In this document: one piece after another, positions 52,244 to 58,775 of the stretch
Layout of the letters: the number at the start of each line of letters is the position of its first letter
How positions within the stretch are numbered: the first letter of the stretch is position 1
DNA from: CAG-1031 sp964391735
Lineage (GTDB): Bacteria; Bacteroidota; Bacteroidia; Bacteroidales; Muribaculaceae
Assembly: GCA_964391735.1 (NCBI GenBank)
Contig: CAYMNF010000001.1
Location: forward strand, 1-64,000
Reading direction: 5' to 3'
Length of the DNA: 64,000 nucleotides
Program-made: the position numbers and the translations under genes
Notes under the pieces: generated by a model
The model's input: only the letters and a program-made list of their open reading frames with translations
Told to the model about the DNA's origin: nothing
Database searches by the model: none

Positions 52244-52502
52244 TTACTTTTGGTTTTGTTGGGCTTTCAGCAGGTCGCGAATCTCGGTGAGCAGTTCCTC
52301 CTCCTTGGTGGGTTCGGCGGGAGCAGCAGCCTCCTCAGCGGCCTCCTCCTGTTTGTTGCGCTTGAGCTGGTTGATGAATTTGATGGCGATAAAGATACAG
52401 AAGGCCACGATGAGGAAGTCAACGATGGTCTGTACCCAGCTACCCCAGTTGAGGGTAACCTCAGGCTTGATGACCTCGGTGCCATTCATGACCCCTTTCT
52501 GG
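52244..52502 (-). pseudogene. mscL: 5'-truncated mscL fragment left by the insertion
   Basis: The fragment encodes the C-terminal part of MscL: the second transmembrane helix (TIVDFLIVAFCIFIAIKFIN) and the cytoplasmic helix, residues about 63-147 of the complete protein at 54906-55349. The first transmembrane helix and pore-forming N-terminus are lost. Upstream of 52502 the frame meets a TAG in the inserted DNA within three codons. An internal ATG at 52489 could start an 81-residue peptide, but without the pore helix it cannot form a normal channel. Confidence 0.92.
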
Positions 52503-52507
52503 CCCTA

Positions 52508-52529
52508 TCAGCTTAGAAACAGAAGCTGA
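52508..52529 (+). terminator. Small hairpin at the left edge of the insertion
   Basis: TCAGCTT (52508-52514) pairs with AAGCTGA (52523-52529) around an 8-nt loop and is followed by ATTTT. It begins six bases inside the insertion. It may block transcription entering from the host side; the stem is short. Confidence 0.35.
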
Positions 52530-52717
52530 ATTTTAAGCAGTTGGTGCAGGTATAGGCTAAGATAAATATGAAAGGATTTTAGTCGAAAGACTGATATTGA
52601 ACTATGAAGTTGATTCTCACGCTGACGTTATATCTAAGTTTGAAAGTAAATAAAGGCATATTTTAGGCAGGAAATCAAAGAAAATGATCAGGTTCCACCG
52701 GTTTCTGCTATTTTTTG

Positions 52718-52725
52718 TACCTTTG
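52718..52725 (+). promoter_or_regulatory. Candidate -7 element of the methyltransferase gene
   Basis: TACCTTTG matches the Bacteroidota TAnnTTTG consensus, 26 bp before the methyltransferase ATG. The unit thus seems to carry a promoter suited to Bacteroidota hosts. The rest of 52530-52717 is AT-rich with no gene that I can see. Confidence 0.55.
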
Positions 52726-52751
52726 CTTTCCAATTTACCCCAAAATAAGTT

Positions 52752-53687
52752 ATGGATTGGAATAACTTCACCTTTATAGACCTATTTGCAGGAATAGGTG
52801 GGATTCGCTTAGGCTTTGAAAGCGTAGGCGGAAGGTGTGTATTTTCTTCTGAGTTTGATGAGGACGCTTGCAGAACGTATGAAGCGAACTTTGGAGAACA
52901 TCCTTCAGGAGATATTACGAAAATAGAAGCAGAAGATATTCCAGATTTTGATATACTGTTAGGAGGCTTCCCTTGTCAGGCTTTTTCTATTATTGGCAAA
53001 AGAGAGGGTTTTAATAACGAAACTTGTGGAACCTTATTTTTTGAAATAGAACGTATATTAAAGGCTAAAAAGCCTAAAGCCTTTATGTTAGAAAATGTTC
53101 GGAACTTAACAGCTCACGATAACGGTAATACTTTCAAAGTTATTCTCGCGCATTTAGAAGCACTGGGTTACTATGTTCACGCGAAAGTGCTTAATGCTTT
53201 AGATTACGGTGTGCCACAAAAAAGAGAAAGGATTATAATAGTAGGCTTTTTACAAAATGTATTTTTTACCTTCCCAGACCCTGTTCCTCAACATACTAGA
53301 AAAAATTTAACTGATATATTGGAAGAAGAAGTGGATAGCCGCTACTTTGTGAAAGATAGTATTAGGGAATCTAGGCTAATGCGCATAAAGAATCCCAACT
53401 ATCCGAAACCATACATATCTCACGAAAATAAAGCCGGTAGTATAACACCTCACCCTTTTTCGGCAGCATTAAGAGCAGGTGCATCTGCAAACTACATTCT
53501 AATTAACGATGAACGTAGACCTACAGAACGTGAAATGTTACGACTTCAGGGCTTTCCTGATAACTTTAAAATAGTAGTACCCTATAGTAAGGTAAAGAAA
53601 CAGTGTGGTAATTCTGTGGCTGTTCCAGTAATAAAAGCTGTAGCTTCACAGATGATAAATGCACTAAAAAATTATAATCAAAACTAA
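52752..53687 (+). CDS. Type II DNA (cytosine-5-)-methyltransferase
   Basis: A 311-residue m5C methyltransferase that protects host DNA from the partner endonuclease. The conserved blocks are in order: motif I FIDLFAGIGGIRLGF (DLFAGIGG 10-17), motif IV GGFPCQAFS with catalytic Cys75, motif VI ENVRNL (114-119), motif VIII QKRERIIIVGF (156 onward), motif IX RPTEREMLRLQGFPDNF, and motif X QCGNSVAVPVI (GNS 286-288). The target-recognition region between VIII and IX is short, about 85 residues. The gene is AT-rich, unlike its neighbours, and ends 11 bp before the endonuclease gene. No controller gene or Vsr endonuclease is visible. Confidence 0.95.
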   Translation: MDWNNFTFIDLFAGIGGIRLGFESVGGRCVFSSEFDEDACRTYEANFGEHPSGDITKIEAEDIPDFDILLGGFPCQAFSIIGKREGFNNETCGTLFFEIERILKAKKPKAFMLENVRNLTAHDNGNTFKVILAHLEALGYYVHAKVLNALDYGVPQKRERIIIVGFLQNVFFTFPDPVPQHTRKNLTDILEEEVDSRYFVKDSIRESRLMRIKNPNYPKPYISHENKAGSITPHPFSAALRAGASANYILINDERRPTEREMLRLQGFPDNFKIVVPYSKVKKQCGNSVAVPVIKAVASQMINALKNYNQN

Positions 53688-53698
53688 TAGGCTGAATT

Positions 53699-54778
53699 AT
53701 GGCACGAAAGGCAAAACAAAATAAACTAGAATCGCCTAAGGACTATTTAGATAATCTTATAAAAGCAGGCAGACTTTTATTATATAAGCCTATTCAGGTA
53801 GCAGAAATCTTATATAGAGATAGAATTTCTGATGAAATTAATTTTGACAATATTGAAACTTTTCGCTTACCTTCTAGAAAGTGGCGTGATGTTATAAGCT
53901 GTATGTTAGTTAATGCTACAAGTAGTTCTTCGGCAAAATATCAAGATGCACTTTTTACTGAAACAGAAATGCCAGTAGAGAAACTTGCGGAACTTTCTGC
54001 AATTAACAAGCAAACAAGGGGTGGAGTAGAAGCCTACATATATCGCTGTTTTGAGGGTAGATTTAATAAAATGGTGAACGCTTTAGAGTATTGTTACAGC
54101 CATAACGAAACTAATTTTCAGGTCAGCGAGCTTCTAAATATATTTAACACTACAAAAGAATTAAAACGAAGTGTAGATAAAATTTACGAAATTATTGTAT
54201 ATGCACTATTTTCTGCGTTGGTTGATTGCTTGAATGTTCAAATTACCTTAAAGGCGAATGAAGCAAAGATAGCACTCCTGAAGGAATTTGAAGATTTTGC
54301 AAAACAAGTCATAGGTTTGTCAGCGGCAAAGCCTAGTATTACTATTCCCGCTAATATTCATCGAGTGGGAGCGACAAATGCAGCTGATGGAGGCTTGGAT
54401 ATGTGGAGTAGTTTTGGAATGGCTGTACAAATAAAGCATATTTCTTTAGATGAAAATAAGGCTAAGGAAATTGTTCAAAGTATTACAGCTGATAGAATTG
54501 TAATTGTATGTCAAGAAGCAGAAAAGAATGTAATTCTATCACTTCTAACTCAAATCGGATGGAAATCTAAGATTCAGGGAATAGTAACTGAAAAAGAACT
54601 AATAAAATGGTATGACAAAGCTCTCAGAGGAAATTTTTCAGATTCTCTGGGGAAGAAAATTATAAATACTATACTATCTCAAATTCAGAAAGAATTTCCA
54701 TCTACCGATAGTGTTTTTACACCTTTTTGGAATAGTAGAGGTTATTCTGTTAAACTTATACCTTCTGACTGGAGATAA
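53699..54778 (+). CDS. Type II restriction endonuclease, probably HaeII family
   Basis: A 359-residue protein encoded directly after the methyltransferase, so almost certainly its cognate endonuclease. The N-terminus has LLLYKPIQVAEILYRDR, which I associate with the HaeII family (RGCGCY), and a possible PD-(D/E)xK core lies at GGLDMWSSFGMAVQIKHISL: Asp234, then Gln244-Ile-Lys246, with Gln replacing the usual acid. The rest is alpha-helical. The family call is from memory of motifs, not a search. AT-rich composition matches the methyltransferase. A 12-bp hairpin follows the stop codon. Confidence 0.8.
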   Translation: MARKAKQNKLESPKDYLDNLIKAGRLLLYKPIQVAEILYRDRISDEINFDNIETFRLPSRKWRDVISCMLVNATSSSSAKYQDALFTETEMPVEKLAELSAINKQTRGGVEAYIYRCFEGRFNKMVNALEYCYSHNETNFQVSELLNIFNTTKELKRSVDKIYEIIVYALFSALVDCLNVQITLKANEAKIALLKEFEDFAKQVIGLSAAKPSITIPANIHRVGATNAADGGLDMWSSFGMAVQIKHISLDENKAKEIVQSITADRIVIVCQEAEKNVILSLLTQIGWKSKIQGIVTEKELIKWYDKALRGNFSDSLGKKIINTILSQIQKEFPSTDSVFTPFWNSRGYSVKLIPSDWR

Positions 54779-54785
54779 TTATTAA

Positions 54786-54820
54786 GGCGAGTTCGGGGTA
54801 TCTCTTATCCCGAACTCGCC
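54786..54820 (+). terminator. 12-bp perfect hairpin at the right edge of the insertion
   Basis: GGCGAGTTCGGG (54786-54797) pairs perfectly with CCCGAACTCGCC (54809-54820) around an 11-nt loop. It is GC-rich inside an AT-rich element, starts 7 bp after the endonuclease stop, and ends on the first base of the second direct repeat. No U-tract follows. Confidence 0.7.
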
Positions 54821-55164
54821 CAAAAACGCATACGCAAAGAAAGAGAAAAGCCTGACAGTCATTAACCAACTGCCAGGCTTTTTTGCTGTATTAAACGGCT
54901 ATTATTTACTTTTGGTTTTGTTGGGCTTTCAGCAGGTCGCGAATCTCGGTGAGCAGTTCCTCCTCCTTGGTGGGTTCGGCGGGAGCAGCAGCCTCCTCAG
55001 CGGCCTCCTCCTGTTTGTTGCGCTTGAGCTGGTTGATGAATTTGATGGCGATAAAGATACAGAAGGCCACGATGAGGAAGTCAACGATGGTCTGTACCCA
55101 GCTACCCCAGTTGAGGGTAACCTCAGGCTTGATGACCTCGGTGCCATTCATTACCCCTTTCTGG
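54820..55164. repeat. Direct repeat, copy 2 (345 bp), right side of the R-M insertion
   Basis: A near-identical copy of 52158-52502. It begins with 46 bp that match the end of the 83-aa gene (without its start), then the shared terminator and the 3' 259 bp of mscL. At its right edge mscL continues uninterrupted to its start codon. This copy is therefore contiguous with host DNA on the right, and copy 1 on the left. Confidence 0.95.
54846..54882. terminator. Duplicated hairpin terminator downstream of intact mscL
   Basis: The same stem as at 52184-52220: AAAAGCCTG pairs with CAGGCTTTT. It terminates intact mscL leftward and could also stop rightward transcription leaving the restriction-modification genes. 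Confidence 0.75.
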
Positions 55165-55349
55165 ATAACCATCTTGAGGTCGGTAAAATTCATTCCGCCG
55201 GTAGCCACGCCAACCAGGGGCATAATGATGTCGTCAACCAATGAAGACACAATTTTGCCGAAAGCGGCACCGATGATAACACCGACAGCCATGTCGATGA
55301 CGTTGCCACGCATGGCAAACTCTTTGAACTCGTTAAAGAATTTTTTCAT
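54906..55349 (-). CDS. mscL: Large-conductance mechanosensitive channel MscL (intact copy)
   Basis: MscL is a pentameric inner-membrane channel that opens under membrane tension to release solutes during osmotic downshock. The 147-residue product is complete: FFNEFKEFAMRGNVIDMAVG is the N-terminal amphipathic helix plus the start of the pore helix, IIGAAFGKIVSSLVDDIIMP continues TM1, and TIVDFLIVAFCIFIAIKFIN is TM2. A cytoplasmic helix ends in EIRDLLKAQQNQK. The 3' 259 bp are shared with the truncated copy. The promoter side is intact, so the cell should keep channel function. Confidence 0.95.
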   Translation of the reverse strand: MKKFFNEFKEFAMRGNVIDMAVGVIIGAAFGKIVSSLVDDIIMPLVGVATGGMNFTDLKMVIQKGVMNGTEVIKPEVTLNWGSWVQTIVDFLIVAFCIFIAIKFINQLKRNKQEEAAEEAAAPAEPTKEEELLTEIRDLLKAQQNQK

Positions 55350-55406
55350 CTTGTACAGGTCTATTTTTGTTTGATATTGTTAAGCTGAATAAGGGTGCAA
55401 GGGGCA

Positions 55407-56366
55407 TCAGTTTTCGCGGACGGCACTTTTCAGGGCCAACTGCGTAAAGAAGTCTACGCCGGTTGGCGTCAATGCATCAACGGGGAGGGCCGCCACGGCC
55501 TTGTCAAGATACTCCTTGACAAGTTGCTGAGCGCGCACGTCAAGGTTGAGGCGTCGGTAGGCATCGCGCACCCGGTTAATCTTCTCCTCGGCCTTTGCGG
55601 CGGGTCCCAACAGGTTTATCACCGAGGGGTCCTCATTCAAGGCTGTTATCAGCAGCCAGGTTTTCTTCTCTTGCAGTATGTCGCCTCCAATGGCCTTGCC
55701 GAAGAGCATCGGGTCGCCGAAGGTGTCAAGCATATCATCCTTAATCTGGAACGCTAACCCCAGATTTACACCATAGGTATAGAAGGCATCAGCCGTGCGT
55801 GCGTCGGCCCCGGCGCAAATAGCCCCCATTTTTGTGGCACAACCCAGTAATACTGAAGTCTTCAGGCGTATCATCTCGATGTACTCGTCAACCGCCACCT
55901 TGCGTCGTTCCTCAAAGTCCATGTCCAGTTGCTGGCCCTCATACACCTCCATGGCTGTGCGTGAAAAAAGCTCTAACACCGGCATAACCTTGTCCTGGGG
56001 GAGGCCGCGTGTTACCAGCAGGGTTGCGAACGTGAGCATGGCATCGCCTGAGAGGATGGCGGTGTTCTGGTCCCAACGGCAGTGCACTGTCGGGTGGCCG
56101 CGTCTAACCTCAGCCCCGTCCATGATGTCATCATGCAACAGGGTGAAGTTGTGGAACATCTCCAGGGCCAGCGCCTGCGGCAAAACCTTTTCAGGGTTCA
56201 TGCCCAGGGCATCGGCCGTGGCCAATGTGAGCGTGGGGCGTATGCGTTTGCCCCCGGCATCCAGGGCGTAGCGGATCGGCGCATATAGCCCGCGGGGTTC
56301 TGAGGGTATATCAAGGGCCTCCAAACCCTCGGTTATGATGTCAAGATATTGGCTTGATGTGTGCAT
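55407..56366 (-). CDS. Trans-polyprenyl diphosphate synthase
   Basis: A 319-residue prenyltransferase that condenses isopentenyl diphosphate into longer prenyl chains. Both aspartate-rich motifs are clear: the first in FTLLHDDIMDGAEVRRGHP (DDxxD) and the second in AFQIKDDMLDTFGDP. GGKRIRPTLTLATADAL is the upstream conserved block. Chain length cannot be read with confidence; farnesyl/geranylgeranyl or the octaprenyl side chain of menaquinone are all possible. The ATG at 56366 was chosen; the longer frame would cross the -7 element. Left of it, a 57-bp gap separates it from mscL. Confidence 0.9.
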   Translation of the reverse strand: MHTSSQYLDIITEGLEALDIPSEPRGLYAPIRYALDAGGKRIRPTLTLATADALGMNPEKVLPQALALEMFHNFTLLHDDIMDGAEVRRGHPTVHCRWDQNTAILSGDAMLTFATLLVTRGLPQDKVMPVLELFSRTAMEVYEGQQLDMDFEERRKVAVDEYIEMIRLKTSVLLGCATKMGAICAGADARTADAFYTYGVNLGLAFQIKDDMLDTFGDPMLFGKAIGGDILQEKKTWLLITALNEDPSVINLLGPAAKAEEKINRVRDAYRRLNLDVRAQQLVKEYLDKAVAALPVDALTPTGVDFFTQLALKSAVREN

Positions 56367-56370
56367 GTTG

Positions 56371-56378
56371 CAAAGATA
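56371..56378 (-). promoter_or_regulatory. Candidate -7 element of the polyprenyl synthase gene, abutting the ATG
   Basis: The minus strand reads TATCTTTG, then four bases, then ATG. A transcript from it would be leaderless or nearly so. No ideal -33 TTG was seen. Confidence 0.45.
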
Positions 56379-56496
56379 TAGAAAAAATTGCAGATTGCCC
56401 CCGCAATCTGTCAATCAATACTTTTCAGGACATCCTCAATAGGGAATGAATACAAAAACCGAGAAATCTAAAAAGTGTAAAAAGTGGGGGTTGTTG

Positions 56497-56527
56497 TTGG
56501 CAGAAAGGCATAAAAGGGTTAATTTTG
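56497..56527 (+). promoter_or_regulatory. Promoter of the dapF operon
   Basis: TTG at 56497-56499, a 20-bp spacer and TAATTTTG at 56520-56527 match the consensus fully. The ATG at 56532 follows after four bases, so the message would be leaderless, unless translation starts at the downstream GTG at 56553. Confidence 0.65.
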
Positions 56528-56531
56528 CAAA

Positions 56532-57398
56532 ATGAAACTGCGCTCGATTCCCGTGACAAAAATGCATGGCATAGGCAATGACTATGTGTATGTAAATGGC
56601 TTTGAAACAGTGCTTACCGAGGGGGAAATGCCCCTTTATGCCCGGGCTCTTGCCGACCGCCACAAGGGTGTTGGCGGTGACGGGATGATTGTAATGACCT
56701 CGGCCGTCGGGGATGGCAACCATTGCGGTATGCGCATGTTCAACATTGACGGCTCTGAGGGTAAGATGTGCGGCAACGGAGTGCGTTGCGTAGCCAAACT
56801 GTTTCATGACAAGGTGAATGCCTATGTTAACCCCATCAGGGTTGAGACACTATCAGGCATAAAGGTGATAACCTGGTACTATGCCGACGGGCAGTTTATG
56901 GCAAAGGTTGACATGGGGGAGGCTGATTTTACCCCGACTGCCATTCCTGTAGTTAGCGAGGCCGAGGTTATTGACAGCCCCGTGGGCGAAGATTTCAAGC
57001 TGACGGCTGTATCCATGGGCAACCCCCACGGTGTTATATTCATCGATACCCCGGTTATTGAATTTGAGGTTGAGCGACATGGGCAACCCCTTGAGGTTCA
57101 CCCGATGTGGCCTGACCGTGCCAATATTGAGTTTGCCCGAGTGTTAGACGAGCACACCATTGAAATGCGCGTATGGGAGCGCGGGTCGGGTGAAACCATG
57201 GCCTGCGGCACGGGCGCATGTGCCACCGCAGTGGCCGCATGGCGAACCGGGCGGGCAGTGCCCCCCACCACCATAAGATTGCGAGGTGGCGATTTGGAGA
57301 TTGACACCACGGCTGACGGGCATGTGATGATGACCGGCCCTGCCACCACGGTGTTTACTGCCACGATTGATGATATTGACGCGCCGCTACCCTTGTAG
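56532..57398 (+). CDS. dapF: Diaminopimelate epimerase DapF
   Basis: DapF converts LL-diaminopimelate to the meso form used by MurE and for lysine. Both catalytic cysteines are present, in EGKMCGNGVRCVAKLF and in GSGETMACGTGACATAVAAW. The N-terminal signature TKMHGIGNDYVYVNGFE is clear. The 288-residue length is slightly long at the N-terminus: most DapF proteins begin 3-5 residues before KMHG, so a GTG at 56553 is an alternative start. It lies upstream of dapL, the enzyme that makes its substrate. A hairpin terminator overlaps its stop codon. Confidence 0.93.
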   Translation: MKLRSIPVTKMHGIGNDYVYVNGFETVLTEGEMPLYARALADRHKGVGGDGMIVMTSAVGDGNHCGMRMFNIDGSEGKMCGNGVRCVAKLFHDKVNAYVNPIRVETLSGIKVITWYYADGQFMAKVDMGEADFTPTAIPVVSEAEVIDSPVGEDFKLTAVSMGNPHGVIFIDTPVIEFEVERHGQPLEVHPMWPDRANIEFARVLDEHTIEMRVWERGSGETMACGTGACATAVAAWRTGRAVPPTTIRLRGGDLEIDTTADGHVMMTGPATTVFTATIDDIDAPLPL

Positions 57399-57412
57399 CG
57401 GCGTTTTGGTTT
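57382..57412 (+). terminator. Terminator overlapping the dapF stop codon
   Basis: CGCCGCTAC (57382-57390) pairs with GTAGCGGCG (57395-57403) around a 4-nt loop, followed by a T-rich tract. The dapF TAG lies in the second arm. It should reduce or end read-through to dapL. Confidence 0.7.
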
Positions 57413-57491
57413 TTTAGGCCTGCTGCGCAACGGGGGCATTTAACTTTTAGTAGAGAGGAAATAATTAAGACAAAAATATTTACGGTATAAT

Positions 57492-58724
57492 ATGTTCAAG
57501 GTTAACGACAACTTTTTGAAGCTGCCCGGCAGTTATCTTTTCAGCGATATAGCAAGGAGAATTTCAGAGTTCAGCCGGGAGCACCCGCATGTTGAGATCA
57601 TTCGCATGGGAATCGGTGATGTTACCCGCCCGATATGCCCGGCCGTGGTGAGTGCGTTGCACGAGGCGGCCGAGGAGCAGAGTCGCGGGGAAAGTTTCCA
57701 CGGGTACGGTCCAGAGCAGGGGTATGATTTTCTGCGTGAGGCCATAGCGCAGACTGACTACCGCGCTCGCGGTGTTGAGATCTCAGCCGACGAGGTGTTT
57801 GTGAGTGACGGCGCCAAGAGCGACACCGGCAACTTTGGCGACATCCTGGCACTCAGTGACAAAATTGCGTTGACCGACCCCGTGTATCCGGTGTATATCG
57901 ACACCAATGTTATGGCCGGCCGCGCCGGTGTCCTTGGCAAGGATGGTCGTTGGAGCAACATCGAATACCTGCCGTGCACGGCTGAGAACGGTTTTGTGCC
58001 GGCACTGCCCGAACAGGCTCCCGATGTCATCTATTTGTGCTACCCCAATAACCCGACCGGCACCACCCTGACTCGCTCACAGCTGAAAGAGTGGGTTGAA
58101 TATGCCCTTGTTAACGGTGCGCTGATACTGTTTGACGCAGCTTATGAGGCATATATCACCGAGGATGATGTGCCCCACAGTATCTATGAGATAGAGGGAG
58201 CAAAACGTTGTGCCGTGGAGTTCCGCTCATTCTCAAAGACCGCCGGTTTCACCGGCCTGCGCTGCGGGTATACAGTAGTGCCCAAGGAACTTATGGGTGA
58301 GGACAGCGAGGGCAACCCGGTGAGCATGCACAAACTGTGGAACCGTAGGCAGACCACCAAATTCAACGGTGCAAGTTACGTGATACAGAAAGGAGCTGCA
58401 GCCATATACACCGATAAGGGCCAACGCCAGGTGCGAGAGGGGGTTGAATACTACATGGAGAATGCCCGCATCATGCGCGAGGCCATGGTTGCACTCGGCA
58501 TTGAGGCTTTTGGCGGCATCAACTCGCCATATGTATGGCTGAAGACCCCGGCAGGGATGTCAAGCTGGCAATTCTTTGACGCCCTGCTGCACAACACCGG
58601 GGTGGTTGGTACACCCGGCGTAGGGTTCGGCCCCAGCGGTGAAGGATACTTCCGCCTGACGGCCTTTAACACCCACGAGGCCACCCGCCGGGCAATGGAG
58701 AGATTCGCTGATCTGAAACTCTGA
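57492..58724 (+). CDS. dapL: LL-diaminopimelate aminotransferase DapL
   Basis: DapL makes LL-diaminopimelate from tetrahydrodipicolinate in one step, using glutamate and pyridoxal phosphate; it replaces the succinylase route (DapD/C/E). The 410-residue length matches the family. The N-terminus KVNDNFLKLPGSYLFSDIAR and EIIRMGIGDVTRPICPAVV are typical, as is FHGYGPEQGYDFLREAI. The PLP lysine is in EFRSFSKTAGFTGLRCGY, and YLCYPNNPTGTTL is the fold-type I aspartate aminotransferase motif. DapL beside DapF gives a complete late diaminopimelate route. Confidence 0.94.
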   Translation: MFKVNDNFLKLPGSYLFSDIARRISEFSREHPHVEIIRMGIGDVTRPICPAVVSALHEAAEEQSRGESFHGYGPEQGYDFLREAIAQTDYRARGVEISADEVFVSDGAKSDTGNFGDILALSDKIALTDPVYPVYIDTNVMAGRAGVLGKDGRWSNIEYLPCTAENGFVPALPEQAPDVIYLCYPNNPTGTTLTRSQLKEWVEYALVNGALILFDAAYEAYITEDDVPHSIYEIEGAKRCAVEFRSFSKTAGFTGLRCGYTVVPKELMGEDSEGNPVSMHKLWNRRQTTKFNGASYVIQKGAAAIYTDKGQRQVREGVEYYMENARIMREAMVALGIEAFGGINSPYVWLKTPAGMSSWQFFDALLHNTGVVGTPGVGFGPSGEGYFRLTAFNTHEATRRAMERFADLKL

Positions 58725-58775
58725 CACAGAAATACACATATCATAATAGGGACATAACGAAAAAGGAAAAAAGAG

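Larger units (their letters stand above)
52158..52502. repeat. Direct repeat, copy 1 (345 bp), left side of the R-M insertion
   Basis: This block recurs at 54820-55164 with a constant offset of 2,662 bp. The two copies differ, by eye, at one base (G at 52490 versus T at 55152), which is synonymous in mscL (valine codon). It contains the end of the 83-aa gene, a terminator and the 3' 259 bp of mscL. The left neighbour is the continuous 83-aa gene, so this edge is original host DNA. At the right edge (52502/52503) mscL breaks off. Confidence 0.95.
52503..54819. mobile_element. AT-rich restriction-modification insertion (2,317 bp)
   Basis: This is foreign-looking DNA between the two 345-bp direct repeats. 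It is much richer in A and T than the flanking genes and uses AT-ending codons. It carries only a cytosine-5 DNA methyltransferase and a restriction endonuclease. No transposase, integrase or terminal inverted repeat is present. Within mscL the sequence after 55164 continues the coding frame that stops at 52502, so the ancestral locus can be rebuilt by joining 52502 to 55165. Insertion with long target duplication of this kind has been described for restriction-modification units in other bacteria. Confidence 0.88.

Noticed and set aside
52158..55164. Assembly artefact as the cause of the 345-bp duplication
   Set aside because: Both junctions carry distinct flanking sequence, the copies differ at one base, and the insert is a coherent R-M unit. 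Long reads would still be the decisive test.
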